Shown piece after piece: positions 21,132 through 31,424 of a DNA stretch of 64,000 nt. The DNA lies in NCBI RefSeq assembly GCF_027172205.1, contig NC_070614.1:46750001-46814000 (forward strand), written 5' to 3'. The stretch's first letter is position 1, and the number at the start of each line of letters is the position of its first letter. The stretch is from Podarcis raffonei (Eukaryota; Chordata; Lepidosauria; Squamata; Lacertidae). The notes under the pieces were generated by a model, which saw only the letters and a list, made by a program, of their open reading frames with translations, was not told where the DNA came from and made no database searches. The position numbers were made by a program, and so were the translations under genes.

Positions 21132-23305
21132 CTGTTTCCTGAAAGCAATATATAAGTCAATCATGTGTTTGTGGGCAGCAGCTGGAAGCAAGGCCATATT
21201 TCACCCTGTGTTTTTCCTCAACCAAAAAAGCATAATGTGATGCCACACACCAATTGTTCCATTATAGAATCAATTCTCTAAAGATATAGAACTTCAAACA
21301 TAGACTGGTCAGCACGACTCTTCAAAGTGTTTTCAAACTATGTCAAGAGTGAATAGGAATCACAGCTAGAGCTAATCTTGGCTGTCTGCTCAATATACCT
21401 TTGGGATTAATTTCTCTCCAAACATGCGACAGTTGCACAAAAACATTACGGTACATTCTCAGCTGGATATTACTGTGCTATAAAGTCATGTGAGCAGCCT
21501 CCTACGATGTAAACACAGAGAAAAAAATCTGTTGGTGGTGCTCACGCTCCATGACAATGGGCAATACAGTCCAAAGGCCTAATACCACCTGCAAGGGATA
21601 GTAGAGAGAGAAATGTAATTTTGCCACAAAAAGAAACTGTCTAGGATATCCCTTTTAGATGGAGCTGACATTTTTAATGCATGAAGAAGACAACCTTTAA
21701 AATAGCCTTATTTCTTTATATATTTTCCTGAATGCTTCCATTTCATTCCCACATTTGTATGATTATGTTTACAAAAAAAGTTTAAAATAAATTATATTTA
21801 TTTTCTTTTTGTTTGTGTTTCTGTGTATTCAAACTCAAAATATGTATTTAAATGTATATTATTACACATTTAAACAGCGGAAGCAGATGGAATTATTGCA
21901 TAGCAAATTTGTGAAATGCACATTAACCTAAAGTTGCTGATTAAAGATTGATTTCCTCAGGCACTGCTGCTTAAGTTCTCCTGCTTTTCTAGATCTGCAA
22001 ATAGTAAGGGTTAGTATTTCTTTTTAAAGGAAGGTCTCATCATAGCTGATTTCAATTTCCTTTGTTGTTTTTTTATTATTCAACTAATGCAGCTGATCAA
22101 AGTGTTGCATACAGCAACGCTACCGATGGGACAAATGTGCAACACGATAAATGCTTACAGTCACATATCACATATGAAAAGAGAGTTTCCTTTGTGGATA
22201 TGTTATACCAGTCTTTAATTTTGGAATGTGGTTTTGTTAATGGAATCAAAGGAAATGAGTATCATTCTGCAAGCATAGACTGGTCAGCACTACTCTTCAA
22301 AGGGTTTTCAAACTATGTCAAGAGTGAAAATGTCCTAATCTTTTGTTTTGATTTGATTTACCAAAGTACATTCCAACTCTGTACCACCACCTCAAGTACA
22401 CAAATTTGCTGATGGATGGGGAAAATAGACATGTTAGCCACAGATTTCTCTGGGTCAGATAGCAACATCTCCAATGCACTGGATCAGGTCCCTAATCAGA
22501 TAAGGTGGGCATCACTACACTAGTACCTGGACATTTTGCTGAACAACTTTATTTCCCGCGGAGCTAAAGATTAATACACAGCAAGATCTGACTCTGGGGC
22601 ATATGCTGGCTGTGGGTCCAGAATGTACCTGCCTCTCAGCACCAAGGCCTGCATGCTTCCCCCCCTAAATACATCTATGGATGGATTTTGGAGAATGTTA
22701 AGAAGAAAAGGCATTCAACCACCCTGCTGCTGTGCCAAAGACTCTCAGGAACTCTCAGGAACTAAAATGGGATGCCCAGATGAATGCTACTGCCTTCTAC
22801 ATGGTTGTGGTATTGCGTATTGCTCCTAACTTGCAACATGCTTTCTCTCTGCCTTTAAAGGGGCCTAACATGCAGGGATTAATTTCAGCATGGGTGTAGA
22901 ATATTTTCGCCTCCAGAAGTTACAGCTGATTTCCTTCCCATTCCGTTGCTGACTGAACTGTTGATCTTGGAAGGCAATGGAGTGGATGAGGAGCAGCAGT
23001 TTTGAAAGTGATACATTTCATTTGCTGCTGCTCTCATCTTTTATTGGCAGCAGTATCTGCTTTGTTGTTATTAGGTAGAAATAGGGTGGGGAAATAAGAT
23101 TGCTGTTCTTTTGGTGGAAGCACCTGGTTTTTTGTGTTCTCCCTGCAATCTGCAAGGTGCTGCTTTCCCTCTCCCAATCTTCTCTGTTGTTAAATGGGCC
23201 TTTGAAATTGGAGGGAGATGTGGGGCTGCTGTTCTTGTCATGATAACCACACCTCCTGCATGTGTGCCTCTGCTTGCCACTTATAATAACAGCACTGATG
23301 GCCCC
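21132..23305 (+). other. V8 3' flank and V9 5' flank, no gene
   Basis: Array flank copied from the V2-V3 interval. Near 23125 it switches from V3-type 5' flank to the common 5' flank (CCCTGCAATCTGCAAGG), a recombination junction. Confidence 0.55.
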
Positions 23306-23313
23306 ATGCAAAT
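23306..23313 (+). promoter_or_regulatory. Ig octamer ATGCAAAT of V9
   Basis: Perfect octamer 120 bases before the leader ATG. Confidence 0.85.
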
Positions 23314-23425
23314 CAGGTCCTGGGGGGCCTTCATTAAAAAGAAGTCCTCTGCAGAGGATGCAGAATTCAAGGTCCTTCATGTAACTCAGGTCTTCTTCAG
23401 GTCCTGGGAGATGATGCCATTTATC

Positions 23426-23873
23426 ATGGAAATGCAATCCTTGATGATTTTCCTGATGTTCTTCCCAGCATGTAAGAGAAAAATCCTCTCCCCGCTCCTG
23501 TAGACAATACACAACTTTGCTGTGTCATTCCATTCCATTTCATGTTTCATTTTATCTCTCCATATACAGACATTTCCTCACAGATTACCCTTACTGAGTC
23601 TGGAGGTGGCATGAAAAGACCAGGAGACACATTGCGACTTACCTGTATGGTGTCTGGGTTTTCTTTAACAAGTGATGGAGTACACTGGATCCGTGAGCCT
23701 CCAGGAAAGTTATTATTTTGGGTTGGAGGTATCTGGAGTGGTGGAAGCACTTACTATAGCAGTGCCCTCCAAAACCGGATCACCATCACTAGAGACATCT
23801 CAAAAAACCAGGTCTTCCTGCAACTGACTAGCCTGAAACCTGAAGACTCTGCCATGTATTCCTGTTCAAGGAC
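23426..23873 (+). CDS. IGHV: V9: IGHV segment, intact coding but with a 12-base RSS spacer
   Basis: Leader exon 23426-23471 ([16 protein letters not shown]), V exon 23570-23873. Protein: [53 protein letters not shown]2 [30 protein letters not shown]. Both cysteines and the Trp are present and the frame is open. Oddities in the protein: Glu for Gln in FR2, Leu-Leu-Phe in place of Gly-Leu-Leu/Glu, and Ser for Tyr just before the second Cys. The RSS is the main oddity: the consensus heptamer is followed by only 12 bases and then TCAAAAACT, through an 11-base deletion relative to its siblings. IGHV segments normally carry 23-RSSs. Confidence 0.9.
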
Positions 23874-23901
23874 CACAGTGAGCAAAACGTTTTCAAAAAC
23901 T
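23874..23901 (+). other. 12-RSS of V9 (11-base deletion in a former 23-RSS)
   Basis: Heptamer CACAGTG at 23874-23880, spacer 23881-23892 (12 bases), nonamer TCAAAAACT at 23893-23901. Siblings have 23 bases and ACAAAAACT. The missing part corresponds to the CAGAGGCAGTA portion of the sibling spacer. Confidence 0.85.
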
Positions 23902-25223
23902 CTGTTTCCTGAAAGCAAGATATTATTCAATCTTTGGTTTGTGGGCTGCAGCTGGAAGCAAGGCCATATTTCACCCTGTGTTTCCCCTTAACCACAAAAG
24001 CACAATATGATGCCACACACCGTTTGTTCGAAAACAGAAACAATTTTCTACAAATGTTGAACTTCAAACACAGAATGGTCAGCACAACTCTTCAAAGTGT
24101 TTTCAAACTATGTCAACAGTGGAAAGTAATCAGAGCTAGAGCTAATCTTGGCCAACTGATCAATATACCTTTGGGATTCATTTCTCTCCAAACATGTGAC
24201 TGTTGCACAAAGACATTATATTCTCAGCTGGCTATTACTATGCGATAAACTCATCTGAACAGCCTCCTAATATGTACACACAGATAAAAATTTGCTGTTG
24301 GTGGTGCTCACACTCCATGATGTTGGCAGTAGAGAAAACCGAGAGAGAAATCTAATTCTGCCACAGGAAGAAGCTGTCTAGGATATCCCGTTTAGATGGG
24401 GGTGATATTTCTTCTGGATGAAAAATACAACCGTTGAAAAAAACTTGTTTCTTTATATATTTTCCTGAAAGCTTCCATTTCATTCCCACATTTATATGCA
24501 TTTTTAAAGAAAACTTAAAAATAAATTATATCTCTTTTATTGTATTGTGTGTGTGTATATATTCTACCTTTGTCTTAAAATATGTATGCTTTTACATATT
24601 TAAACCACTGAAACAGATGGAATTTGTTGCAGAGCAAATATGTCAAATGCACAGTAACCAAAAGTTACTGATTAAAGAATGATTTCCACAGGCACTGCAA
24701 CTTAAGTTTTGGTTACAAATGTTCTCCTGATTTTCGAGATATGCAAATGGTGAGAGCTAGTATTTATTTTCAAAAGCCTCATCATAGCTGCTTTTAGTTT
24801 CCTTTGCTTTGTAAGAAATCATTTTTTTTAATTATTATTAATCAACTAATGTAGCTAATCAAGGTGTTGCATACAGTAAAGCTACCAAAAGGACAAAATG
24901 CAACCCAGCAAATGTTTACAGTTACATATCACATGTGAAAGAACAGTTTTCTTTGCTCATGATATGTCTTTAATTTTGGAATATGGTTTTGTTAATGGAA
25001 TCAAAGGAAATGAGTATCATTCTGCAAGACTTTCCATATTGCATTTATATTGTGTACTCCATGAAATCTGCAAAGTGCTGCTTCCCCTCTCCCAATCTTC
25101 TCTGTCTTTAAATTGGCCTTTGAAATTGGAGGGTGATATGGGGCTGCTGTTCTTGTCATGATAACCACACCTCCTACATGTGTGCCTCTGCTTGCCACTT
25201 ATAATAACAGCACTGATGGCCCC

Positions 25224-25231
25224 ATGCAAAT
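25224..25231 (+). promoter_or_regulatory. Ig octamer ATGCAAAT of V10
   Basis: Perfect octamer 120 bases before the leader ATG. Confidence 0.85.
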
Positions 25232-25343
25232 CAGGTCCTGGGGGGCCTTCATTAAAAAGAAGTCCTGTGCAAAGGATGCAGAATTCAAGGGCCTTCATAT
25301 AATTCAGGTCTTCTTCAGGTCCTGGGAGATGATGCCATTGAAC

Positions 25344-25791
25344 ATGGAACTGCAACCCCTGATGATTTTCCTGATGTTCTTCCCAGCATGTAAGAGAAAA
25401 ATCCTCTCCCCACTCTTGTAGACAATCCATTGCTTTGCTGTGTCATTCCATTCCATTTCATGTTTCATTTTGTCTCTCCATATACAGACATTTCCTCACA
25501 GATTACCCTTACTGAGTCTGGAGGTGGCGTGAAAAGACCAGGAGACACATTGCGACTGACCTGTGCGGTGTCTGGATTTTCTTTAACAAGCTATGGAGTA
25601 CACTGGAGCCGTCAGCCACTTGGAAAGGGACTGGAGTGGGCTGGAGTTATCTGGAGTGGTGGAAGCACTAACTATAACAGTGCCCTCCAAAACCGGATCA
25701 CCATCACAAGAGACACCTCAAAAAACCAGGTTTTCATGCAACTGACTGGCCTGAAGCCTGAAGACTCTGCCATGTATTACTGTTCAAGGGA
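25344..25791 (+). CDS. IGHV: V10: IGHV segment, clan-II-like, intact, mosaic flanks
   Basis: Leader exon 25344-25389 ([16 protein letters not shown]), V exon 25488-25791. Protein: [53 protein letters not shown]2 [32 protein letters not shown]. The frame is open. The FR1-FR2 part (TCAVSGF, HWSRQ) resembles V8. The RSS spacer (AGCAAAGCATTC) and the 3' flank match V6 and not V8, so the segment looks assembled by gene conversion or unequal crossover. The 3' flank is interrupted by a MITE at 26115-26360. Confidence 0.93.
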
Positions 25792-25830
25792 CACAGTGAG
25801 CAAAGCATTCTCAGAGGCAGTACAAAAACT
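25792..25830 (+). other. 23-RSS of V10
   Basis: Heptamer CACAGTG, 23-base spacer, nonamer ACAAAAACT. Confidence 0.92.
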
Positions 25831-26114
25831 CTGCTTCCTGAAAGCAAGATAAAAGTCAATCATGGGTTTGTGGGTAGCAGCTGGAAGCAAGGCCATGTTT
25901 CATCCTGTCTTTCCCCTCAACCACAAAACATAATATGATGTGGCACAAATAGTTATTTAACAGAATTAATTCTCTACAAATGTTGAACTTCAAACATAGA
26001 CTGGTCAGCACGACTTTTTAAATGGTTTTCAAACTATGTCAAGAGCGAAAAGGAATGACCCCTAGGTCCTAATCTTTTGTTTTATTTTGTTTAACCAAAC
26101 TACATGTTACTCTG

Positions 26115-26360
26115 TAAAGTGGTACCTTGGCTTACAAACACCTCGGGTTACAAACACTTTGGGTTGCAGACTCCGCTAACCCGGAAGTAGTACCTCAGGT
26201 TAAGAACTTTACCTCAGGATGAGAACAGAAATTGCGTGCAAGCAGCACGTTGGCAGTGGGAGGACCCATTAGCTTAAGTGGTACCTCAAGTTAAGAACGG
26301 TTTCAGGTTAAGAACAGACCTTGGGGACGTATTAAGTTCATAACCAGAGGTAGAACTGTA
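26115..26360. mobile_element. Tc1/mariner-type MITE, TA target duplication
   Basis: About 245 bases, running from TAAAGTGGTACC to a degraded GGTA(G)AACTGTA end. The empty site is visible in the V2 unit near 6588 (CAACTCTGTACCACC), where one TA stands in place of the element. Related copies lie at 47266, 51833 and 60648. Confidence 0.8.
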
Positions 26361-26509
26361 CCACCACCTCAAGCACACAAATTTGGATGGGGCAAATAGA
26401 CACGTTAGGTCAGTCGCAGATTTCTCCGGGTCAGATTGCAACATCTCCAATGAACTGGATCAGGTCCCTAATCAGATAAGGGGGGCATTGCATGGCGAGA
26501 CCCTCAAGC

Positions 26510-26955
26510 CGCCCCCCCCCATTAGGATAAATAAATTCACACAGACACGGATATTTTGTTTAAGGTTTTGGGGCAAAAATTTGGCCACAACTTTATTGAT
26601 TACAGGAATGAGAGCGGTATTGGCTTAGGAATTGGCAAGACTGTATCTGATTCCTGTCCCCTTTGCAGGAAATCTGTAAGGGTAAACCACCCAAAGGGAA
26701 ATTGCTTCGGGGGAACCTGCCTGCATCTCCCCTGGTGTTCCCAGAGGCCTGGCACGGCGCTCACCCTTCAAGTGGACTTCGGAAAGGAACCAGGCCCCGG
26801 CTTCCTTTAACGGAATACCCTTGAAACTGGAGGAGCAGGCAATGGTCGACCTCACCTCCCCCATTCACAATAAGCCAATGCCTAATCGCCAAACCTTACA
26901 AAGTTATCACTATTGATAAGAGGTAGGCAAAAACCAAGTGGCCCATGCCAATTTG
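26510..26955 (-). mobile_element. LTR-like retroelement relic, family unidentified
   Basis: Shares the GGCCACAACTTTATT block (complement of an AATAAAGTTGTGG polyadenylation region) and the TTTAACGGAAT block with the relic at 27990-28790; a looser resemblance is seen at 37735-38545 and 45437-46012. Broken fossil; borders approximate. Confidence 0.45.
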
Positions 26956-27282
26956 CCAATTTTTCAGTTTCCAGTCACATATCACGTAGGAAAAGACAGA
27001 TTCCTTTGTGGATATGTTATACCAGTCTGTGATTTTGGAATGTGGTTTTGTAAATGGAATCAAGGTAAATGAGTATGATTCTGGAAGCCATTCCATAATG
27101 CTTCTATATTGTGCGCTCCATGAAATCTGCAAGGTGCTGCTTTGCCTCTCCCAATATTCTCTGTCTATAAACGGGCCTTTGAAATTGGAGGGAGATGTGG
27201 GGCTGCTGTTCTTGGCATGATAACCACACCTGCTGCATGTCTGTCTCTGGTTGCCGCTTATAATAACAGCACTGATGGTCCC

Positions 27283-27290
27283 ATGCAAAT
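27283..27290 (+). promoter_or_regulatory. Ig octamer ATGCAAAT of V11
   Basis: Perfect octamer 120 bases before the leader ATG. Confidence 0.85.
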
Positions 27291-27402
27291 TACATCCTGG
27301 GGGGCCTTCATTAAAAAGAAGTCCTCTGCAGACAATGCAGAATTCAAGGTCCTTCATATGATTCAGTTCTTCTTCAGGGCCTGGGAGATGATGCCATTGA
27401 AC

Positions 27403-27841
27403 ATGGAACTGCAACCCTTGATGATTTTCCTAATGTTATTCCCAGCATGTAAGAGACAAATCCTCTCCCCACTCTTCCATTGCTTTGCTGTGTCATTCCA
27501 TGTCATTCCATGTTTCATTTTGTCTCTTCATATACAGACATTTCCTCACAGATTACCCTTACTGAGTCTGGAGGTGGCGTGAAAAGACCAGGAGAGACAT
27601 TGCAACTGACCTGTACAGTGTCTGGGTTTTCTTTAACAAGCTATGAAGTACACTGGACTCGTCAGCCACTAGGAAAGGGACTGCAGTGGGCTGGAGTTAT
27701 CTGGAATGATGGAAGCACTAACTATAACAGTGGCCTCCAAAACCGGATCACCATCACAAGAGACACCTCAAAAAACCAGGTGTTCCTGCGACTAACTAGC
27801 CTGAAGCCTGAAGATTCTGCAATGTATTACTGTTCAAGGGA
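27403..27841 (+). CDS. IGHV: V11: IGHV segment, clan-II-like, intact, last of the left array
   Basis: Leader exon 27403-27448 ([16 protein letters not shown]), V exon 27538-27841; the intron is about 9 bases shorter than in siblings. Protein: [53 protein letters not shown]2 [32 protein letters not shown]. Both cysteines and the Trp are present. The RSS has consensus heptamer, 23-base spacer and ACAAAAACT. Its downstream flank is cut short by an LTR-like relic near 27990, where the array homology ends. Confidence 0.93.
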
Positions 27842-27880
27842 CACAGTGAGCAAAATGTTCTAAGGGGCAATACAAAAACT
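27842..27880 (+). other. 23-RSS of V11
   Basis: Heptamer CACAGTG, 23-base spacer, nonamer ACAAAAACT. Confidence 0.92.
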
Positions 27881-27989
27881 CAGCTTCCTGAAAACAAAAT
27901 ACAAGTCATTCATATGTTTGCTTGCAGCAGCAGGGTGCAATGCCGTCTATAATCTGCTCTGTCAAAAGCAAATACATGATGTTATTCCA

Positions 27990-28790
27990 GGCAGCATTGC
28001 GTGTTGAGGTCCCCAGTCCACCCCCCAAAATAACTCACAACGGACACGTAATTTTTTGTTTAAGATTTTTGGCATGATTTTGGCCACAACTTTATTAAAA
28101 TACAAACTGTGAGTGGTTGTTTAGGCATTGGTTAAGACTATCTGTCCCCCCGCCTGGGGACAGAACTGACTTCCGGGCACCACCGAAAGACAGTGCGGGG
28201 GAAAGCAAGTCGGGGAAGAATTGGAGCTGAGACACAGACCCTCAACTCTCACCCGCCTGCTCCCCGAAGGCTTGCCGGCCCTAGTCCCATTCCAGGGATT
28301 GGACGAAAAGATGGCAAGCCCCAGGATTCCTTTAACGGAATTCCCTTTCCGCAGCAACCATGGAGGGGCAGGCCCAGCCTATCCTAACCCCTCCTCCACC
28401 AGATTTATAACCAATGCCTAACCACAACCTTACAAGTTGTGACGATTTGCTACGCAGTAGGCAAAAACCACCCAGCCAGCCAATTTGCCAGGTGGAAAAA
28501 TTCCTACCAGGCCCCTGCTCAAAGGCAGACGACCCCATGACAGGCATAGCAAGGTCAACGCAACAACCCCTTATTCTAGGGCGGGTGGGTGGGTGATCCG
28601 TTGCACGCAGCAAAAGAGAAAGTAGAAGGCTGCATGCAGAGTATTTAAACCTTTTACCCCTCCCACCAAAATTGCAACGTAACTTTTCCCCCAGCAACTC
28701 GGCAATCCAATCAATGCCCCCTGGCCATCTTGGAGAACTTACCCAGCAACAAAGGGGGTGGCTCAGTAGACCCCACCGCAACACGTGCTC
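27990..28790 (-). mobile_element. LTR-like retroelement relic, family unidentified
   Basis: GC-rich block containing GGCCACAACTTTATTAAA (complement of a polyadenylation region) and, further right, a TATA-like stretch in complement (near 28640). Same family as 26510-26955. Fossil; borders approximate. Confidence 0.45.
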
Positions 28791-28799
28791 TCCCTGAAG

Positions 28800-29914
28800 G
28801 AGAACACGCTTTCTGTGCTCAACAGATGTCTTTGTTTACAAATGTTGAACTGCAAAAATAGAATTGCCAGCACATCTCTTCCATGTGTTTTCAAAATCCA
28901 TCTGTTAAAGAGTTACAACTGCTGCTACTTAGTAAAGAAAAATGTCAATGTCAATAATGTCAAATCCTTTCCTGTCTGGGATTGGCAAGACACTGACGAA
29001 TGTGCACCAGGGGTCGGGGGGTCTGATTCAGGAAAGGAGGGCAGTAGTTTGTGGGGACCTGTACCAGCCAGAAGGAAAAGGTCTTAGGCAGGGGAAGCTT
29101 CAGTGCTTTAAGATGGAGCACAGGATTGGTTGGAAGAAGAAGGGGAAGGGGAGGTCAGGAAAGTGAAGGGCCAGGTGGCAGAAACATAATGTGGGGAGGG
29201 GGGAGGGGTCCATTGCCTTGGGCCACACATTCGTGGCAGAGTTCCCTGTTCTGCTCTGCCTAGCTCCAGCAGCGAAAGTGAATCTGAAAAGCGAAGAGCA
29301 CCAATATTTTAATGGTTACGATTCTGCGGATCCCATTCAAAACTTACCAAATGTTAGGTCTCGTTTATGCTTAGGGAAGAGGGAAGGTTTGGAACTCACT
29401 TTAAAGGGCATATTTTAAATGTCTAACAGCTTATATTTACATACTTTGCTTTATGTTTTGTGACTCTAAATCTTTGTTGGTGTACTTGCCCCAAACTTGT
29501 ATCCTGGCATCCAGTCATTCTCCTTTTTATATACCTATTTTTCCTTGTACCAACATGTTTTTCCCCCTTGATAAATGATACAGAAAATGAAAATAAAACA
29601 AACAAATACTGATACAAAATCAAACAAAAGAAAATACATATACACTGCAGATATAAACCCTACATACCCCCGTGACTTCCCTCCACCATGACTCGACTTC
29701 CTTTAGTTCAAATTTAAATACAGTCATTTTATTCTTTGGATAATACATCTCTTATAACCATTTCTAATTATTATTCTCGCTTATGCTTTACATACTTAGT
29801 CCATGCATATCAACATATTATTTTTAGAGCAGTGTTTCTCCATATACTCCTCGAAACATTACCATTCTAGTCTTAACTTTTGATTTGTCTGGAGCCTTAT
29901 GGCTGCTGATAACT
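28800..29914. other. Intergenic DNA with no gene seen
   Basis: Begins with a degraded V 3' flank fragment (ACAAATGTTGAACTGCAAA near 28837). The rest shows no recognised gene or V. G-rich between 28975 and 29215, AT-rich after 29400. Confidence 0.4.
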
Positions 29915-30235
29915 TAGGGGAGGAGGAGGAGAAGGGGGAAGCCGCAGAGCCAGAACAGCTGGCTGACACATTAGAAAGTATTCCAGATCCCCCCTTCTCC
30001 TAGAACCAGACGGGCACTGAGGGTAGTAGAACAGAGATCTCTGTGAAGGGATGACGTAGAATAGGAGGGACGTAGGGGGTGCAACTTTACTTGGAACGCC
30101 ATTAGTGAGAGAGAAACTGCATTCTTTTCTCTCCCGCTGTGATTAGTGAATAAACTAAGTGGTAAGAACTCTTCTTTGTTTTTCTCTGCTTCTTGCTGCC
30201 ACTGTGGGAGGGATGGAATTCCCCAAAACCTGACA
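29915..30235 (-). mobile_element. Solo LTR, truncated copy (V12 unit)
   Basis: Inverted copy of the LTR at 41773-42256; its CCTGACA/TGTCAGG end lies at 30235 and is followed by the GCTAT duplication (30236-30240). The other end is lost at the duplication border. Fossil predating the triplication. Confidence 0.75.
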
Positions 30236-30437
30236 GCTATGCAGAATGTCATTATGTACGTACATAAATTATCATTGACGATTACAAATTTTGATAGGAG
30301 CATACTTCTGAAATTCAAGGTTGTTGCGTTTAAAGCAAGGCTATTGCAATACGGATACTGTGGAATTGAATGCACCAGTGGTTCAGGAAATGAAATGTCT
30401 AAAGAGGGTTCCCGTATCACTGGTTTTCCAGAAGAGT

Positions 30438-30476
30438 AGTTTTTGCATGGCCTGTGAGAGACATTTTCTCTCAGTG
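30438..30476 (-). other. 23-RSS of V12, weak heptamer
   Basis: Reading on the minus strand: heptamer CACTGAG (two mismatches to CACAGTG), 23-base spacer, nonamer GCAAAAACT. Confidence 0.75.
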
Positions 30477-30911
30477 TGTTATTTGTACAGTAATACGTGG
30501 CAGAATCTTCCAGTTTCAGGCCACGCAGTTGCAGGAACACCTGGCTTTTTGAGGTGTCTCTTGTGATGGTGATACGGTCCTGGAGACCACTGTTATAGTT
30601 CACATTTCCATTGGACCAGATTCGTCCACTCCACACCAACCCTTTCCCAGGGGCCCAGTGGGCCCAATCCATGATGCTGCTTGCTACAGAAAATCCAGAC
30701 ACCGTACAGGTCAGTTGCACAGTCTCTCCTGGCCTCTTGACACCACCACCAGACTCTGTAATGGTAACCTGGGATAACACACCTGTATCAGGAGGAAAAA
30801 AAATAAGGAAGATTTAAGAAGAAGATGACCATACAGGGAATCAATTGCTTGCAGAATTTCCTTACATGCTGGGAAGATCGTTAGGGATATGGTCAAGAGT
30901 GTTAATTCCAT
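30477..30911 (-). CDS. IGHV: V12: IGHV segment in opposite orientation, intact
   Basis: Leader exon is the complement of 30866-30911 (MELTLLTISLTIFPAC) and V exon the complement of 30477-30782: [53 protein letters not shown]2 [32 protein letters not shown]. The frame is open. FR2 is odd: Ala-His-Trp follows the core Trp in place of Ile-Arg-Gln. All other V segments in the window read left to right. If the D-J-C part lies to the right, this one could join only by inversion. V25 shares the Cys-Thr-Asn-Asn end, whereas V18 has Cys-Ala-Arg-Asp. Confidence 0.9.
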
Positions 30912-31016
30912 GACTTGAATGGTTGGCGATAACTCACAGGACCTGAAGGGGAGCTGTATTCTACTGAGAAGCTTTGCATGCTCTGTCTCCTTTAATGTAG
31001 CCCAAAAGTAAGAATC

Positions 31017-31024
31017 ATTTGCAT
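31017..31024 (-). promoter_or_regulatory. Ig octamer ATGCAAAT of V12
   Basis: Perfect octamer on the minus strand, 105 bases upstream of the V12 ATG. Confidence 0.85.
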
Positions 31025-31077
31025 GATAGCACAAATGCCACTAATAAAGGAGAAACCTCCAGGATCTGACTAGAAAG

Positions 31078-31424
31078 GTAAAGGTAAAGGACCCCTAGAT
31101 GGTTAAGTCCAGTCAAAGGTGACTATGGGATTGTGGTGCTCAACTCGCTTCACGCTGAGGGAGCCGGGTCATGTGCCCAGCATGACTAAACCACTTCTGG
31201 GGCAACGGAACACTGTGATGGAAACCAGAGCACACGGAAACGCCGTTTACCTTCCTGCAGCAGCAGTACCTATTTACCTACTTGCAGTGGTGTGCTTTCG
31301 AACTGCTAGGTGGGCAGGAGCTGGGACTGAGCAACGGGAGCTCACCCTGTCGTGGGGATTCGAACCACCGACCTTATGATCGGCAAGCCCTAGGCTCTGT
31401 GGTTTAACCCACAGCGCCACCCGT
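31078..31424 (-). mobile_element. Sauria-type tRNA-derived SINE
   Basis: Minus-strand copy: tRNA-like head with a GGTTCGAATCCC-type B box (complement near 31360) and a CCTTTACCTTTACC tail. The same insertion precedes V18 and V25, so it predates their duplication. Confidence 0.85.

Larger units (their letters stand above)
20150..22830 (+). repeat. Segmental duplicate of 4346-6990 (V8 unit)
   Basis: Colinear with the V2 unit at an offset of about 15790 bases, including the transposon remnants on its left and the unidentified 22410-22830 stretch on its right. Confidence 0.85.
2735..27990 (+). repeat. Tandem array of V1-V11 units with homologous flanks
   Basis: The same flanks recur around every V. 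The 5' flank contains an ATGGCGAGGGCTAGTATTTC-like stretch followed by a CATCATAGCTGCTTTCAG-like stretch and runs through to the octamer. The 3' flank contains GGTGGTGCTCAC and a TCTAGGATATCCCTTTTAGA block. Spacing between V starts is about 1.5-3.9 kb because units carry different transposon insertions and deletions. This is expansion by repeated unequal crossover of one ancestral V plus flank. Confidence 0.85.
29915..31424 (-). repeat. Inverted copy of the V18/V25 segment (V12 unit)
   Basis: Reverse complement of 40700-42256 and of 53900-55408: Sauria SINE, octamer, leader, V exon, RSS and the downstream solo LTR follow in the same order on the minus strand. Homology stops near 29915 inside the LTR and near 31424 at the SINE head. 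Confidence 0.85.

Noticed and set aside
23874-23912. A 23-base reading of the V9 RSS
   Set aside because: At 23 bases after the heptamer the sequence is TTTCCTGAA-like, with no resemblance to a nonamer, whereas TCAAAAACT is at 12.
2735-27990. CRISPR-like or other regular repeat array
   Set aside because: The repeats are kilobase-scale V units in a vertebrate locus, without short regularly spaced repeats.
28332-28784. Minus-strand frame of 150 codons
   Set aside because: Lies in the GC-rich LTR-like relic; no domain seen.
31330-31424. tRNA-like A and B boxes
   Set aside because: Part of a tRNA-derived SINE, as at 40551, 44321, 57522, 14547 and 58828; no intact tRNA cloverleaf.
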